A stretch of 23,819 nt of DNA from Planctomycetota bacterium (GTDB lineage Bacteria; Planctomycetota; Planctomycetia; Isosphaerales; Isosphaeraceae), in contig JAKAUH010000026.1 of assembly GCA_021818605.1 (NCBI GenBank), positions 1 through 23,819 of the forward strand. Reading direction: 5' to 3'. Below are positions 17,001 through 23,819 of the stretch, one piece after another. The translations under genes and the position numbers were made by a program. The first letter of the stretch is position 1, and each line of letters opens with the position of its first letter. The notes beneath the pieces were generated by a model, which did no database searches, was not told where the DNA came from, and was given only the letters and a program-made list of their open reading frames with translations.

Positions 17001-20000
17001 GCGATCCGAGCCAGCCGGCGGTGCTCCAGAGTTTCGTGATCCAGGCCGATGCCGCCAGCGTGATGATCCAGGGAGATGTCAACTTCCAGCTCGGGGGCAA
17101 GCAATGGTTCGGGCTCAGCGGCACCTTCGACGCGATCTTCCAGGCCCCGAACGGCCAGCCCGAACTCGACATCCTCGAGAACGCCAGCCTGATCATCGGG
17201 CCGCCCGCCGCGCCGATTGTCGAGTTCCAGACCACGGGCTTCCTTCGCCTCTGGAGCGGCGGGGTCGCCGCGCAGTTCCAGGTCACCTTTGACGCTCAGG
17301 ACAGCTCGGTCCTGAAGAACGCAGGCATCGACTTCACGGCACCGATCGACCCGCTCACCGGAAAGCCGGTCGCGAACCAGTTCCTCTTCGAGCTGAACAC
17401 CTCGGACCAGGCGGTCAGCTTCACCGCGCCGACGTTGACCTCGTCCGACCCGGGCCTCACCGCGGGCACATCGGGCCTGACGATCAACATCCCGGCCGGC
17501 GCGCCGCAGCCCGACGGCAGCACGGCCGCCGCCGGTCCGTACATGGTGGTCGAGGGCAGCGGCGGGTTCGAGCTCGACGGTTCATTCGCCGTGATCGGTT
17601 CTTTCTACCTGGAGGTCACGACGAGCCAGTTCCTCCTGGAAACCGAGGCTCAGGTGTTCCTCCAGGTCCAGAACAGCGTTCTGCTGGACCTCCAGGCCAA
17701 TGGCGGGATCGACATCAGCAACCAGGGGATCTACGGCGCCATTCAGCTCACGGTGAACACTGGTCTCCCCTCGGGATACGGCTTCAGTCTCAACGCCGGT
17801 TTCCTGCTCGAGGTCAACACGACCAGCCAGACGCCCACAATCGCGGGGATTGCTCTTCCGGCCGGGCCATTCGCCGAGATCAAGGCCACCGGCGACCTCC
17901 AGGTTGGGACGTTCGACCTGAGCGGCTCCTTCGTGTTCGAGGTCGACGCCTCCGGCCTGACGATGACCCTGAAGGCGCAGGCGGCCGTCGGGCCGCTGGG
18001 CCAGGCCAACGTCGATGGTCAGCTCGTGATCCTGGGCGGCGATCACCCCGGTCTCTACGGCATTCTCCAGGCGGCCCTGGCCAGTTCGCCGGAGATCCCC
18101 GACGTTAACCTCAACCTGAACTTCCAGTTCGAGATCAACACGACGGCCGCGAACCAGACGGTGACCGGCTTCACGGTCGACCCGACCACCGGCCAGATCA
18201 CGACCGGCCAGCAGCTCACGATCGGCGCGGGCGGAGTGCAGATTGACGCCGGCGGGAGCCTGACGATCGTCAACATGTTCGATGTGCAGGGTCAGTTTGA
18301 TTTCACGATCAATTCGAGCGGGCTTCAGATCGACGCCCAGGCCGCGCTCACCGGCTTCTTCGGCCTGAACCTCGGGTTCAACGCCCAGCTTGACCTGAGC
18401 TCGGGTGGGCTGGTGGTCAACGCCGGGCTGACGCTCAATCAAAGCCTGCCCCTGGGCTTGCTCTCGATCTCGGCCTCGCCCCAGCTCCTGATCAACACGA
18501 CGAATCAGACCACCGATGGGGTCGCCCCGAACACTTATGAGGTCCAGCTCAACAACGCGGACGTCAATTTCCTCGGGCTCCAGGCCAGCGGCACGTTGAT
18601 CGTCGGGGTCAGCGACGGCATCTTCGAGATCGACGTCCCCGCGAGTGATCCGTTGCAGCTCAGCTTCTTCGGCCTGGGCGGCGTGAGCATCTCGGGCTAC
18701 ATCGATTCCAACGGCCAGTTCAGTCTGACCGGCTCGGTCGGCTTCGATCTGGGCCAGAGCGGCAACGATATCTGGGGTTCGCTCCAGATCACGATCAGCA
18801 ATAGCGGGTTCTCGGGCTACTTCGGGGGCGGAGCCCAGATCTTCGGCATTAACGTCGCCTCGATCAGCGGCTGGCTGACGATCAATGACGGAAGCATCGA
18901 CCTCGGGGCCTCGGTGTCGGTCTGGATCTTCAGCTTTGGCTTCGACATCGGGATCGGCCAGTTGCAGATGCCGCAGTACTCGCCGAACGAGCTGCTCTTC
19001 TACAGCGTGCCGACGACCGCCAACGCCGGTAGCACGATCAGCATCGATGCGTCGGCCACCGACGGCAGCGGCAATCCCGCCGGCGACGGCGCCTATAGCT
19101 GGACGATCTACTACGACAACGCGGTCTACGCCCAGGAGACCGGCGCCAATCCGAAGCTCAAGCTTGGCGATCCAGGGACGTACAAGGTCGTCATGAACGA
19201 GGGCGCGGTGACGAAGACGACGACCATCCAGGTCGTCGACGTCCCGCCGACGATCAGCAGCCTCAACCTCCAGACCGGATATGCCGATGGTCAATCCGTC
19301 ACGCTGGCGCCGAGCGTCTATTCGCCCCTGCCCGAGGCGCCGGGCGGCCTGAATTACCAGTGGACCATCCTGAAAGACGGACAGCCCTTCGCGACCGCCA
19401 ACACGCCGACGTACACCTTCACTCCGCCCACGCCAACCATGAGCTCCGAGGGGGCCCCGGTTCCGGACGTCTACCAGGTGAGCCTGACGGTCTCCGATAA
19501 CTACGGCGGCTCGGTGTCCGCCAGCGGCAGCTTCGGCACGTTCGACCCGAACAACATCGTGGTCACCACGACCCAGGACCTGACGCAGCCCGGCGCCGTG
19601 ACGTCGCTTCGCGTGGCGATCCAGGAAGCGGAATCGGTCTCGGGCGTGCACTATGTCAAGTTCGCCTCGGACCTGGCGGGCCAGACGATCACCCTGACGA
19701 CGGTTGGCGATTCGAGCGACCACGGTGCCAGTGCCATCGGCATCCCGGGCGGGACGGTCGTCCTCGACGCCAGCAACGCGCCGGGGGTCACCATCGCCGC
19801 CAGCGGCGCGATGCGGCTCTTCTATGTGCCCAGGGGCTCGACCCTGGAGCTCATGGATCTGAATCTGAGCAATGGGAAGGAGTACGGTGACGGCAACGGT
19901 TCCTACGGAGGAGCGATCTATGCCGACGGCTTCGTCGACGCCTCGAATTGTGCGTTCGTCAACAATTATGCGATCGGCAACTACTACGCCTACGCCGGCG

Positions 20001-23000
20001 GCGGGGCGATCTACGTCAGCAACACGGGCTACCTTTTCGCCGTCGAGACGACGTTTGGATACAACTCCGTCTATGGCTCTGCCCAGGCGGTGGGCGGGGC
20101 CATCGACACGGCGGGCGCCCTGGGCCTCGAGCATGTGACGATCGCCGACAACCTCGTCTGGGGCTCGAACGTGGCGGGAGGCGGCGTCTACGACACGGCG
20201 TCGAACCAGCCGAACCCCTACGGCGGCGGCCCGTTCCCGCTCTACACGTTCCTTGGCAACGTCCTGATCGCCGACAATACCGGAGGCGTCGACTTCGATT
20301 ACGAGGGGAACTCCGGCGGACAGATCAATGATGCCCTGATCGGCACCTCGGCGAATGTGCCCAGCGTTATCTTCCAGACCATCGCCTACTCGCCATTCAT
20401 CCAGGGCCAGAACCCGCTGCTGGGCCCGCTCGCCGATCACGGCGACGGCGTGTTGACGTTCTCGCTCATGCCCGGAAGCCCGGCCCTGAACAACGGCATC
20501 GGCCCCTACGAGAGCTACGTCCTGGACGGCCGAGGATATCCCTTCCCGGCCAACGGATCCGACTCCATCGGCGCCTTCCAGAGCCAGCCGTACGTCGTGA
20601 GCAACACCAACGACAGCGGCCCAGGCTCCCTTCGCGCGGCGATCTCCGAGGACGACAGCAACCTGCCGATCATCTTCGCGCCCAACCTGGCCGGGCAGGT
20701 GATCTCGCTCACCAGCGGGCCGATCACGATCGGCCACGATCTGACGATCCAGGGACTGGGAGCCGACAAGGTCCAGGTCGTCTCCGGAACGGTCGCTCCG
20801 ATCCCGACGGATCTCTGGGCGGGGAACGGGAACACCAGCGATACCTCGGGCGCGGCCCCCGGGTATCCCGTGGGCACGCTGTCCTATGGCTCAGGGATGG
20901 TGGGCCAGGCGTTCCAGTTCAACGGCGCGAGCGACGTCACGATCCCCGACAACCAGACCCTCGACTCGTCGAGCTTTACGGTCGGCGGCTGGTACAACCT
21001 GAGCCAGTCGCAGGAGTCGATCCTGGCGAGCAAGTATGGCGGTGGGCCCTACTACAACGGCTGGATCCTCGGGATCCACAGCTCGGGCGTGCCGTACTTC
21101 CAGGTCCTGGCGTCGCCGTCCTCGAATCTCGCCCTGACCGCGACCCAGCCGATTTCCTTGAATGCCTGGCACTACATCGCGGCGACCTATGACGGCAACA
21201 ACCTGGCGCTGTACGTGGACGGCACGAAGGTGGCCAGCGGCACCCTGGCCGGCGGCTACACGCCCAGCGCGCTCCCAATGGAGATCGGCGGCGCGAGCTG
21301 GTATCCCGCCGGCTACGTGACCGGCCTGGTCAACCAGTTTGCCTTCTACAGCACCGCCCTGACCGCCAACCAGATCACGGCGACCTACGATGCGACGCTC
21401 AGCCTGTCCCAGCCGGCCTACGAGGGATACGGGATCTTCAACGTCGCCAGCGGGGTGACGGTCACGGTCTCGGGGTTGACGCTGGGCAACGGCGATGCGG
21501 TGAACGGAGGGGCGTTCAACAACGCGGGCATGCTGACGATCACCGGCGCCCAGCTCGTCCACGATTCGGCCCCGGCTGCACCTTCCCAGGGTCAAGCCGC
21601 CAGCGCCTACGGCGGCGCGATTTACAACGCCACGGGCGGAGTCCTGGAGGTCACCAACAGCTCCTTTATCAACGACGCCGCCCTCGGCGGCGAGGGACAG
21701 GCCAGCGGCACTTCGGCCGGAACCGGCGGCAACGCCTACGGCGGCGCGATCTACAACGCGCCGGGTGCATGGCTCGGGGCGGCCGACAACACCTTCACCG
21801 GCAATTATGCCACCGGCGGTAACGGCGACAGCACGACGAGTACCCAGGGGCAAGCCGGCGCCGGGTTCGGCGGCGCGATTGACAACGCGGGGACGGCTTA
21901 TCTCGTCAACCTGACCATCGCCGGCAACGCGGTCTCCAACGGGACTGGGACGGCGCCGGGCATGGCGAGCGACGGAGCGGGCCTGTACAACGCGCCCGGC
22001 GCAACCCTCTCCGTGACCAACTCGATCGTGGCCGACAACACCGGCTCCGACATCATCGTCAACGGTCAGCTCGTGGCCCAGGACACCGGTGGCAACGATG
22101 TCGTGAACCTGGGCACCGTGACCGGCCAGAGCAACCTGGTCACGAGCAATGCCGGCCTGCCGGCGTCGTCCATCGTCAGCACCGCCGATCCCAAACTTTC
22201 CCATCTCCTCAACACCGGCGGGACGACCAGCACGCTGGTCGAGCTGCCGGGGAGCCCGGCCATCGGCGCGGGCGACACGGCCGTCACCGGGTTGCCGGTC
22301 TTCCCGTTCTCGATCCCCGGCCTGTTTGCCTGGTGGCAGGGGAACAACAGCGGACAGGACACGGTCGGCTCGTCGAATGCCACCCTCCAGAACGGTGCGA
22401 CCTACGGCCCCGGCCTCGATGGCCAGGCGTTCCAGTTCAATGGGACCAGTTCCTACGCGTCCATCCCGCCCTCGGCCGATATCGTCGGCACCGGGGCATT
22501 CAGCATCTCGGTGTGGATCAAGACCACCGGCTCCAGCGGGGTCATCATCTCGCAGCGAGATTCCAACAATTTCAACGGCGAGTACCAGCTCGCACTTTCC
22601 GGCGGCAAGGTGAGCTTCTTCGTCTACGGGAACTATCAGTACGACTTTCAGATGCTCTCCAACGCGTCGGTCGACGACGGCAACTGGCACAACATCGCGG
22701 TCGTGCGCCAGGCGGACGGGACGGGCGAGATCTTCATCGACGGCAAGCTGGACAGCACGGCGAGCGGACCTGACGTTCCCCTGGCCTCGGGCATCAACGT
22801 CTACCTGGGGGCCGATGTGCGCGACAATATCGGCTACTTCAACGGGCTAATCGAGAACGTGGTCCTGTCCAACACGGCCCTGACCTCGACGAACGTCCAG
22901 GATATCGTCCAGGGAACGACCACACCGCAGGCCACGGACCAGCGCGGCGACCCGCGAGTCACCGGCGGCGCCGTCGATCTCGGTGCGGTGCAGGAACAGC

Positions 23001-23819
23001 CCTACGTCGTGACCAACACCAACGACAGCGGCCCCGGCTCGCTCCGCCAGGCGGTTGCCGACGACGCGGCGGGCGACCAGCCCGTCATCTTCGCGTCGAA
23101 CCTCGCCGGGCAGACCATCACGCTGACCAGCGGGCCGATCGCGATCAAGAACGGCCTCGCGATCGAGGGGCTGGGCTCCGGTGAGCTGACGATCAGCGGC
23201 GACCATTCCAGCCAGATCTTCGTCGTCGATTCCGGGAACGTGTCGATCTCAGGGCTGACGTTGACGGACGGCCTGGGCTCGCAGGGCGGCGCGATCGCCA
23301 ACGGCGCCAATCTGACGATCAGCGACTGCGTCTTCAGCAACAACATCGCCCAGGACAACCCCTCGCTCGAGCCCACCCTCGACAGCGCTGGGGGTGCGAT
23401 CGTCAACCTCAAGGGGGCGACCCTGATCGTCACGGGCACCGCCTTCGCCGGCAACGAGGCGAGAGGTGTCGCGACGCCCCAGAACGACGGCAATGCCTTC
23501 GGCGGCGCGATCGAGAACGTCGCCGGCGCGACCTTCAACGGGACAAACGACATCTTCAACGCGAACTCCGCGGTGGGCGCGGTGGGTGGTGGCGGATTCG
23601 GCGGCGCCATCGACAACGCGGGGGCCGCGGGCCTCGTGGGCTCGACCGTCGAGGAGAATTCCGTCGCCAGCGGGTCGGGGGCGTCGTCCCCGAGTCCCGC
23701 CGGCGCCGGGATCGACAACCGGGCCGGTGCCACCTTGGCGCTCAGGAATACGATTGTGTCGTACAACACCGGTGCCAACGACCTCGCCGACAGCGGAACC
23801 ACCACCGGGACGGACATCG
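11027..23819 (+). CDS. Giant LEPR-XLL-type surface protein with LamG and beta-helix repeats, 3' end outside window
   Basis: One frame runs from the ATG at 11027 to the window end, at least 4,264 codons; I confirmed the same frame at positions near 12431, 15395 and 23003. Approximate residues: 1-43 basic linker; 44-59 FLDYEILETRRLLSGD, a variant of the planctomycete LEPR-XLL motif; 108-1000 tandem ~144-residue beta units; 1005-1430 beta-rich domain; 1439-1638 and 1661-1862 LamG domains; 1863-2647 long beta-rich region with many ING, ISGG, LQ and LTIN strands; 2662-2840 two Ig/PKD-like domains; 2843-3188 beta-helix with choice-of-anchor-Q-like end (LMPGSPALNNGIGP); from 3188 modules of header, LamG (3282-3458, 3762-3965) and GGAIYN beta-helix. 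There is no ordinary Sec signal peptide. I saw only two Cys, both in beta-helix parts. An exported adhesin or envelope protein is the likely role, by inference. Confidence 0.88.
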   Translation, partial: MFGKSERPSAGWNGTRRLRGGRGRAAGEKPVVPIRSRGRPAPRFLDYEILETRRLLSGDLTGDIAQLLSNGQTTSPVDLGTVSLGNDISFNDVTVSFPSGLTQSGSDWTGTISVSATSAALTIGSAVSAQITGQGTTPGITGSYTLTNESAGQGAYQLSASQFDLTVANLLTAQASNIAIDYSPTAAAGQDLVKVGSLSATLLPFDNTTVTVDNLDILDNGFTLGNGTITAPPITLGNVLSIDQPAVTLSDVGYTSGAWTGTIGLSAATASLFPGQSDFSATVDAPGGSYSLASQTLTLSAGNLDLNVGHILHATGSKLSFSLDDSQSPPAATFDAGSITLTSPDFPNATGTIADFSGSSTGFTIGSASLTGASAVTFSNVLELSSPSLSVSNFSYTPGAATPVTGTIQVGGTVELFPGQSSFSTTVNGFQASYDIGATTFDMQASSLELGLGKVLKATTGAVDFTFDDSSGTPAVSFDVKNVGLTSPDFPGVTGTIAELKADNTGFSVSSATLSDSSAIAFGKILDVSSPSLSLTDFAYTPGAATPVTGTFTVGGTLELFPGQSSFSTTVSGFQASYDIGATTFDMQASSLELGLGKVLKATTGPLSFTFDDSSGTPAVSFDVTNVSVTSPDFPGVTGTISDLSASNAGFSVASATLSDSSAVSFGKILEVSDPSLSLTDFSYSPGAATPVTGTFTVGGTLELFPGQSSFSTTVSGFQASYSIGAAAFDIQATSLELDLGKVVTATTGAVNFTFDDSSGTPAVSFDVQNVALKSTDFPQATGSIGELKADDTGFSVSSASLDYSGSITLGGVLSITGLSLGIENFSYTTGAAGASPAVGGTITFGAQSISLFSGQSDFTATISDPTGTSPSGLSGSYDINTQALNLQLDQIQVQVSDLLDVTASNVSVDVTPGAFGLTVGSATASVPKLSGLEGSVQNLAITSDGFSIGTATLGYTGTIKLGSVLTISNPSASISGLSYSISQGAQFSGDVGFGLSASLNVGGVASASVTGLEVTLGLTPQDYGQFEVTASSASFSLGNYLTLTASGTSTTPLEFNTAPASGQAIVQFGTVTAQVHAGPLSVSATGQDFAIDASGNFVALAGFGIAASASASGGVNAASAFQWPTFLPINVTSLALEWPDFNADPSNFSVDISAGINVTLAGLTLSGSVQDAVLNVQDIVNKQFPLTSVKSAGFQVGGTFAGVTFNAAGFLATTVDSNGQTILYGGIDGGVDIAGLAGFQIMLGISSLGPLDVYVMVDAPIILDPDTGLALTDLSAGINFGGGITPPTSAKDLGTAAQGVFAPTLSQWESQLSADVADQISTKASWTNPPTLLTIQGGATLFDAYASPDAFELSGHLAFDTTGKLLASGTVVMGATVNVQGSAYIDLSQVAAGKAVLMLNVDAPAGNPIVTAYGTVDFEFDGPVFNSVQAPSGSSTPQLGDGISLDGSTGYGSASNINLNNTSYTVEFWAQRNAAGQEEYVIGQAPSSSTTGLSIGFDTNNDFVVHSGGTTLSFPAGQDTSWHHWAVTYDQTSKTLSIYRDGILETSGTAAAIQGASSTLLVGKSGSIFFGGGVDEVRVWTLARTASQVADNLALTTPSPTTGLLADWSFSEGQGTSAADSSGNNNTLTLTGGVTWAPTVIGGTSKLSAGPTPAETAGALQLDGTDAYASASGINLNSTSFSVEFWAKQNDTARLEYIINQGDPPASGGLQIGFDASNNFFVSFGGTTLSTPTNDNSWHHWAVTFDDASGKLLIYQDGVPVAGTTASPIALSGSTPAFLIGKSGAYYFDGDITQVRVWTVARTETDVNSDMVSSTPASTIGLLAAWNFGEGQGTTAADSSGNGHNATISGGATWISATLPTIPTPPFEGFTITINGGVDLTIPHVPGGLEITGTASFRVDATAGSLQLNVSGMVDLAPLGNALDLEGVVHFDLGPQPYTNPTPELYGIFVLQTGQLFNTLSSLGLNVNGMAVLRFNTTSNDIPIDLPIPSSDPSQPAVLQSFVIQADAASVMIQGDVNFQLGGKQWFGLSGTFDAIFQAPNGQPELDILENASLIIGPPAAPIVEFQTTGFLRLWSGGVAAQFQVTFDAQDSSVLKNAGIDFTAPIDPLTGKPVANQFLFELNTSDQAVSFTAPTLTSSDPGLTAGTSGLTINIPAGAPQPDGSTAAAGPYMVVEGSGGFELDGSFAVIGSFYLEVTTSQFLLETEAQVFLQVQNSVLLDLQANGGIDISNQGIYGAIQLTVNTGLPSGYGFSLNAGFLLEVNTTSQTPTIAGIALPAGPFAEIKATGDLQVGTFDLSGSFVFEVDASGLTMTLKAQAAVGPLGQANVDGQLVILGGDHPGLYGILQAALASSPEIPDVNLNLNFQFEINTTAANQTVTGFTVDPTTGQITTGQQLTIGAGGVQIDAGGSLTIVNMFDVQGQFDFTINSSGLQIDAQAALTGFFGLNLGFNAQLDLSSGGLVVNAGLTLNQSLPLGLLSISASPQLLINTTNQTTDGVAPNTYEVQLNNADVNFLGLQASGTLIVGVSDGIFEIDVPASDPLQLSFFGLGGVSISGYIDSNGQFSLTGSVGFDLGQSGNDIWGSLQITISNSGFSGYFGGGAQIFGINVASISGWLTINDGSIDLGASVSVWIFSFGFDIGIGQLQMPQYSPNELLFYSVPTTANAGSTISIDASATDGSGNPAGDGAYSWTIYYDNAVYAQETGANPKLKLGDPGTYKVVMNEGAVTKTTTIQVVDVPPTISSLNLQTGYADGQSVTLAPSVYSPLPEAPGGLNYQWTILKDGQPFATANTPTYTFTPPTPTMSSEGAPVPDVYQVSLTVSDNYGGSVSASGSFGTFDPNNIVVTTTQDLTQPGAVTSLRVAIQEAESVSGVHYVKFASDLAGQTITLTTVGDSSDHGASAIGIPGGTVVLDASNAPGVTIAASGAMRLFYVPRGSTLELMDLNLSNGKEYGDGNGSYGGAIYADGFVDASNCAFVNNYAIGNYYAYAGGGAIYVSNTGYLFAVETTFGYNSVYGSAQAVGGAIDTAGALGLEHVTIADNLVWGSNVAGGGVYDTASNQPNPYGGGPFPLYTFLGNVLIADNTGGVDFDYEGNSGGQINDALIGTSANVPSVIFQTIAYSPFIQGQNPLLGPLADHGDGVLTFSLMPGSPALNNGIGPYESYVLDGRGYPFPANGSDSIGAFQSQPYVVSNTNDSGPGSLRAAISEDDSNLPIIFAPNLAGQVISLTSGPITIGHDLTIQGLGADKVQVVSGTVAPIPTDLWAGNGNTSDTSGAAPGYPVGTLSYGSGMVGQAFQFNGASDVTIPDNQTLDSSSFTVGGWYNLSQSQESILASKYGGGPYYNGWILGIHSSGVPYFQVLASPSSNLALTATQPISLNAWHYIAATYDGNNLALYVDGTKVASGTLAGGYTPSALPMEIGGASWYPAGYVTGLVNQFAFYSTALTANQITATYDATLSLSQPAYEGYGIFNVASGVTVTVSGLTLGNGDAVNGGAFNNAGMLTITGAQLVHDSAPAAPSQGQAASAYGGAIYNATGGVLEVTNSSFINDAALGGEGQASGTSAGTGGNAYGGAIYNAPGAWLGAADNTFTGNYATGGNGDSTTSTQGQAGAGFGGAIDNAGTAYLVNLTIAGNAVSNGTGTAPGMASDGAGLYNAPGATLSVTNSIVADNTGSDIIVNGQLVAQDTGGNDVVNLGTVTGQSNLVTSNAGLPASSIVSTADPKLSHLLNTGGTTSTLVELPGSPAIGAGDTAVTGLPVFPFSIPGLFAWWQGNNSGQDTVGSSNATLQNGATYGPGLDGQAFQFNGTSSYASIPPSADIVGTGAFSISVWIKTTGSSGVIISQRDSNNFNGEYQLALSGGKVSFFVYGNYQYDFQMLSNASVDDGNWHNIAVVRQADGTGEIFIDGKLDSTASGPDVPLASGINVYLGADVRDNIGYFNGLIENVVLSNTALTSTNVQDIVQGTTTPQATDQRGDPRVTGGAVDLGAVQEQPYVVTNTNDSGPGSLRQAVADDAAGDQPVIFASNLAGQTITLTSGPIAIKNGLAIEGLGSGELTISGDHSSQIFVVDSGNVSISGLTLTDGLGSQGGAIANGANLTISDCVFSNNIAQDNPSLEPTLDSAGGAIVNLKGATLIVTGTAFAGNEARGVATPQNDGNAFGGAIENVAGATFNGTNDIFNANSAVGAVGGGGFGGAIDNAGAAGLVGSTVEENSVASGSGASSPSPAGAGIDNRAGATLALRNTIVSYNTGANDLADSGTTTGTDI
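11348..14000 (+). repeat. Tandem array of ~144-residue (432-bp) beta units in the giant gene
   Basis: The anchor segment LFPGQS (or a variant) recurs at 11840, 12272, 12704 and 13136, exactly 432 bases apart each time, and again at 13580 (444 bases on). A more diverged unit precedes at about 11348 and another begins near 14000. Each unit contains SxFSTTV, SLELxLGKVL, FTFDDSSGTPAVSFDV, SPDFPxxTGTI, GFSVxSATLS and a closing GAATPVTGT-like turn. Two pairs of exact DNA matches stand out: 12332-12409 equals 12764-12841 (78 bases) and 12677-12747 equals 13109-13179 (71 bases). Confidence 0.88.
15343..16610 (+). other. Tandem pair of LamG (concanavalin-like) domains in the giant gene
   Basis: Two similar domains follow each other. 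The first has NNTSYTVEFWAQRNAAG, DTSWHHWAVTYDQTSKTLSI, YRDGILETSG and VDEVRVWTLARTASQV, then LLADWSFSEGQGTSAADSSG. The second repeats this as NSTSFSVEFWAKQND, NSWHHWAVTFDDASGKLLI, YQDGVPVAG, ITQVRVWTVARTETDV and LLAAWNFGEGQGTTAADSSG. 'WHHWAVT', 'DG' and 'VRVW' are LamG marks; such domains often bind carbohydrates or proteins, but the ligand here is unknown. Confidence 0.85.
20588..23819 (+). repeat. Repeated module: NTNDSGPGSLR header, LamG, GGAIYN beta-helix
   Basis: The header VVSNTNDSGPGSLRAAI at about 20588 recurs as VVTNTNDSGPGSLRQAV at 23003, each followed by NLAGQ-I-LTSGPI-I and a 'GLG' turn. Module one continues with a LamG domain (20870-21400), beta-helix coils with AYGGAIYNATGG and NAYGGAIYNAPGA, and a further LamG domain (22310-22920). 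Module two has reached GGAI-N coils when the window ends. Related single headers (TTTQDLTQPGAVTSLRVAI, 19564) start the earlier beta-helix region. Confidence 0.8.

Noticed and set aside
17582..20737. 1,051-residue open frame on the minus strand opposite the giant gene
   Set aside because: Its composition (Arg, Asp, Gly, Val-rich, low complexity) is what antisense of a high-GC gene gives. The plus strand shows clear LamG, Ig/PKD and beta-helix sequence over the same bases.
20891..22690. 599-residue minus-strand open frame inside the giant gene
   Set aside because: Antisense shadow of beta-helix and LamG coding sequence, with no ribosome site or recognisable domain.

Overview
The window looks like chromosomal DNA of a high-GC planctomycete, most likely of the Isosphaeraceae type. 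The best evidence is the giant gene filling the right half. It begins with a basic N-terminus carrying a variant of the planctomycete LEPR-XLL motif (FLDYEILETRRLLSGD) and continues into thousands of residues of beta-rich repeats, LamG domains and beta-helix repeats. The lineage call is an inference from protein families and composition; there is no rRNA or other marker gene here.

Left end (1-2076, genes on the minus strand). The first ~290 bases hold a fragment of an ABC-type permease that is much lower in GC (about 54% by hand count over 1-240). It abuts the 5' half of an O-methyltransferase gene cut off just after its SAM-binding glycine motif. Both run in the same direction but in different frames, so this is a genuine rearrangement scar or an assembly misjoin. 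Then come a DUF2127 membrane protein, a DUF2283 protein, and the decayed remains of the small gene that normally precedes DUF2283.

Metabolic block (2077-7745). This holds a minus-strand pair, AMP nucleosidase (amn) and an NRDE/TANGO2-family protein with an N-terminal Cys. A divergent MFS exporter related to fosmidomycin-resistance transporters follows. Next is an unrecognised membrane-anchored protein on the minus strand whose 3' end overlaps the MFS gene, then a secreted NTF2-like (SnoaL/DUF4440) protein, and a convergent aldo/keto reductase. Two intergenic places carry REP-like hairpins that belong to one family by alignment, with compensatory changes in the stem.

Transporter (8090-10635, plus strand). 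A periplasmic sugar-binding lipoprotein gene overlaps by four bases a duplicated-domain sugar ABC ATPase gene of the RbsA/MglA type. The permease gene expected next is absent. A 391-base gap with no recognised gene follows.

Giant surface protein (11027 to beyond 23819, plus strand). One reading frame, checked at several well-spaced points, gives more than 4,260 residues with no end in the window. In order: LEPR-XLL-like N-terminus, a tandem array of ~144-residue beta units (partly near-identical at DNA level), a long beta-rich domain, two LamG domains, another long beta-rich region, two Ig/PKD-like domains, a beta-helix region, then repeated modules of a 'NTNDSGPGSLR' header, LamG and beta-helix. 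It is probably an exported adhesin or envelope protein; nothing in the window identifies a ligand.

No tRNA, rRNA, CRISPR array, prophage or intact insertion sequence was seen. Long antisense ORFs opposite the giant gene are codon-usage shadows and are left out.
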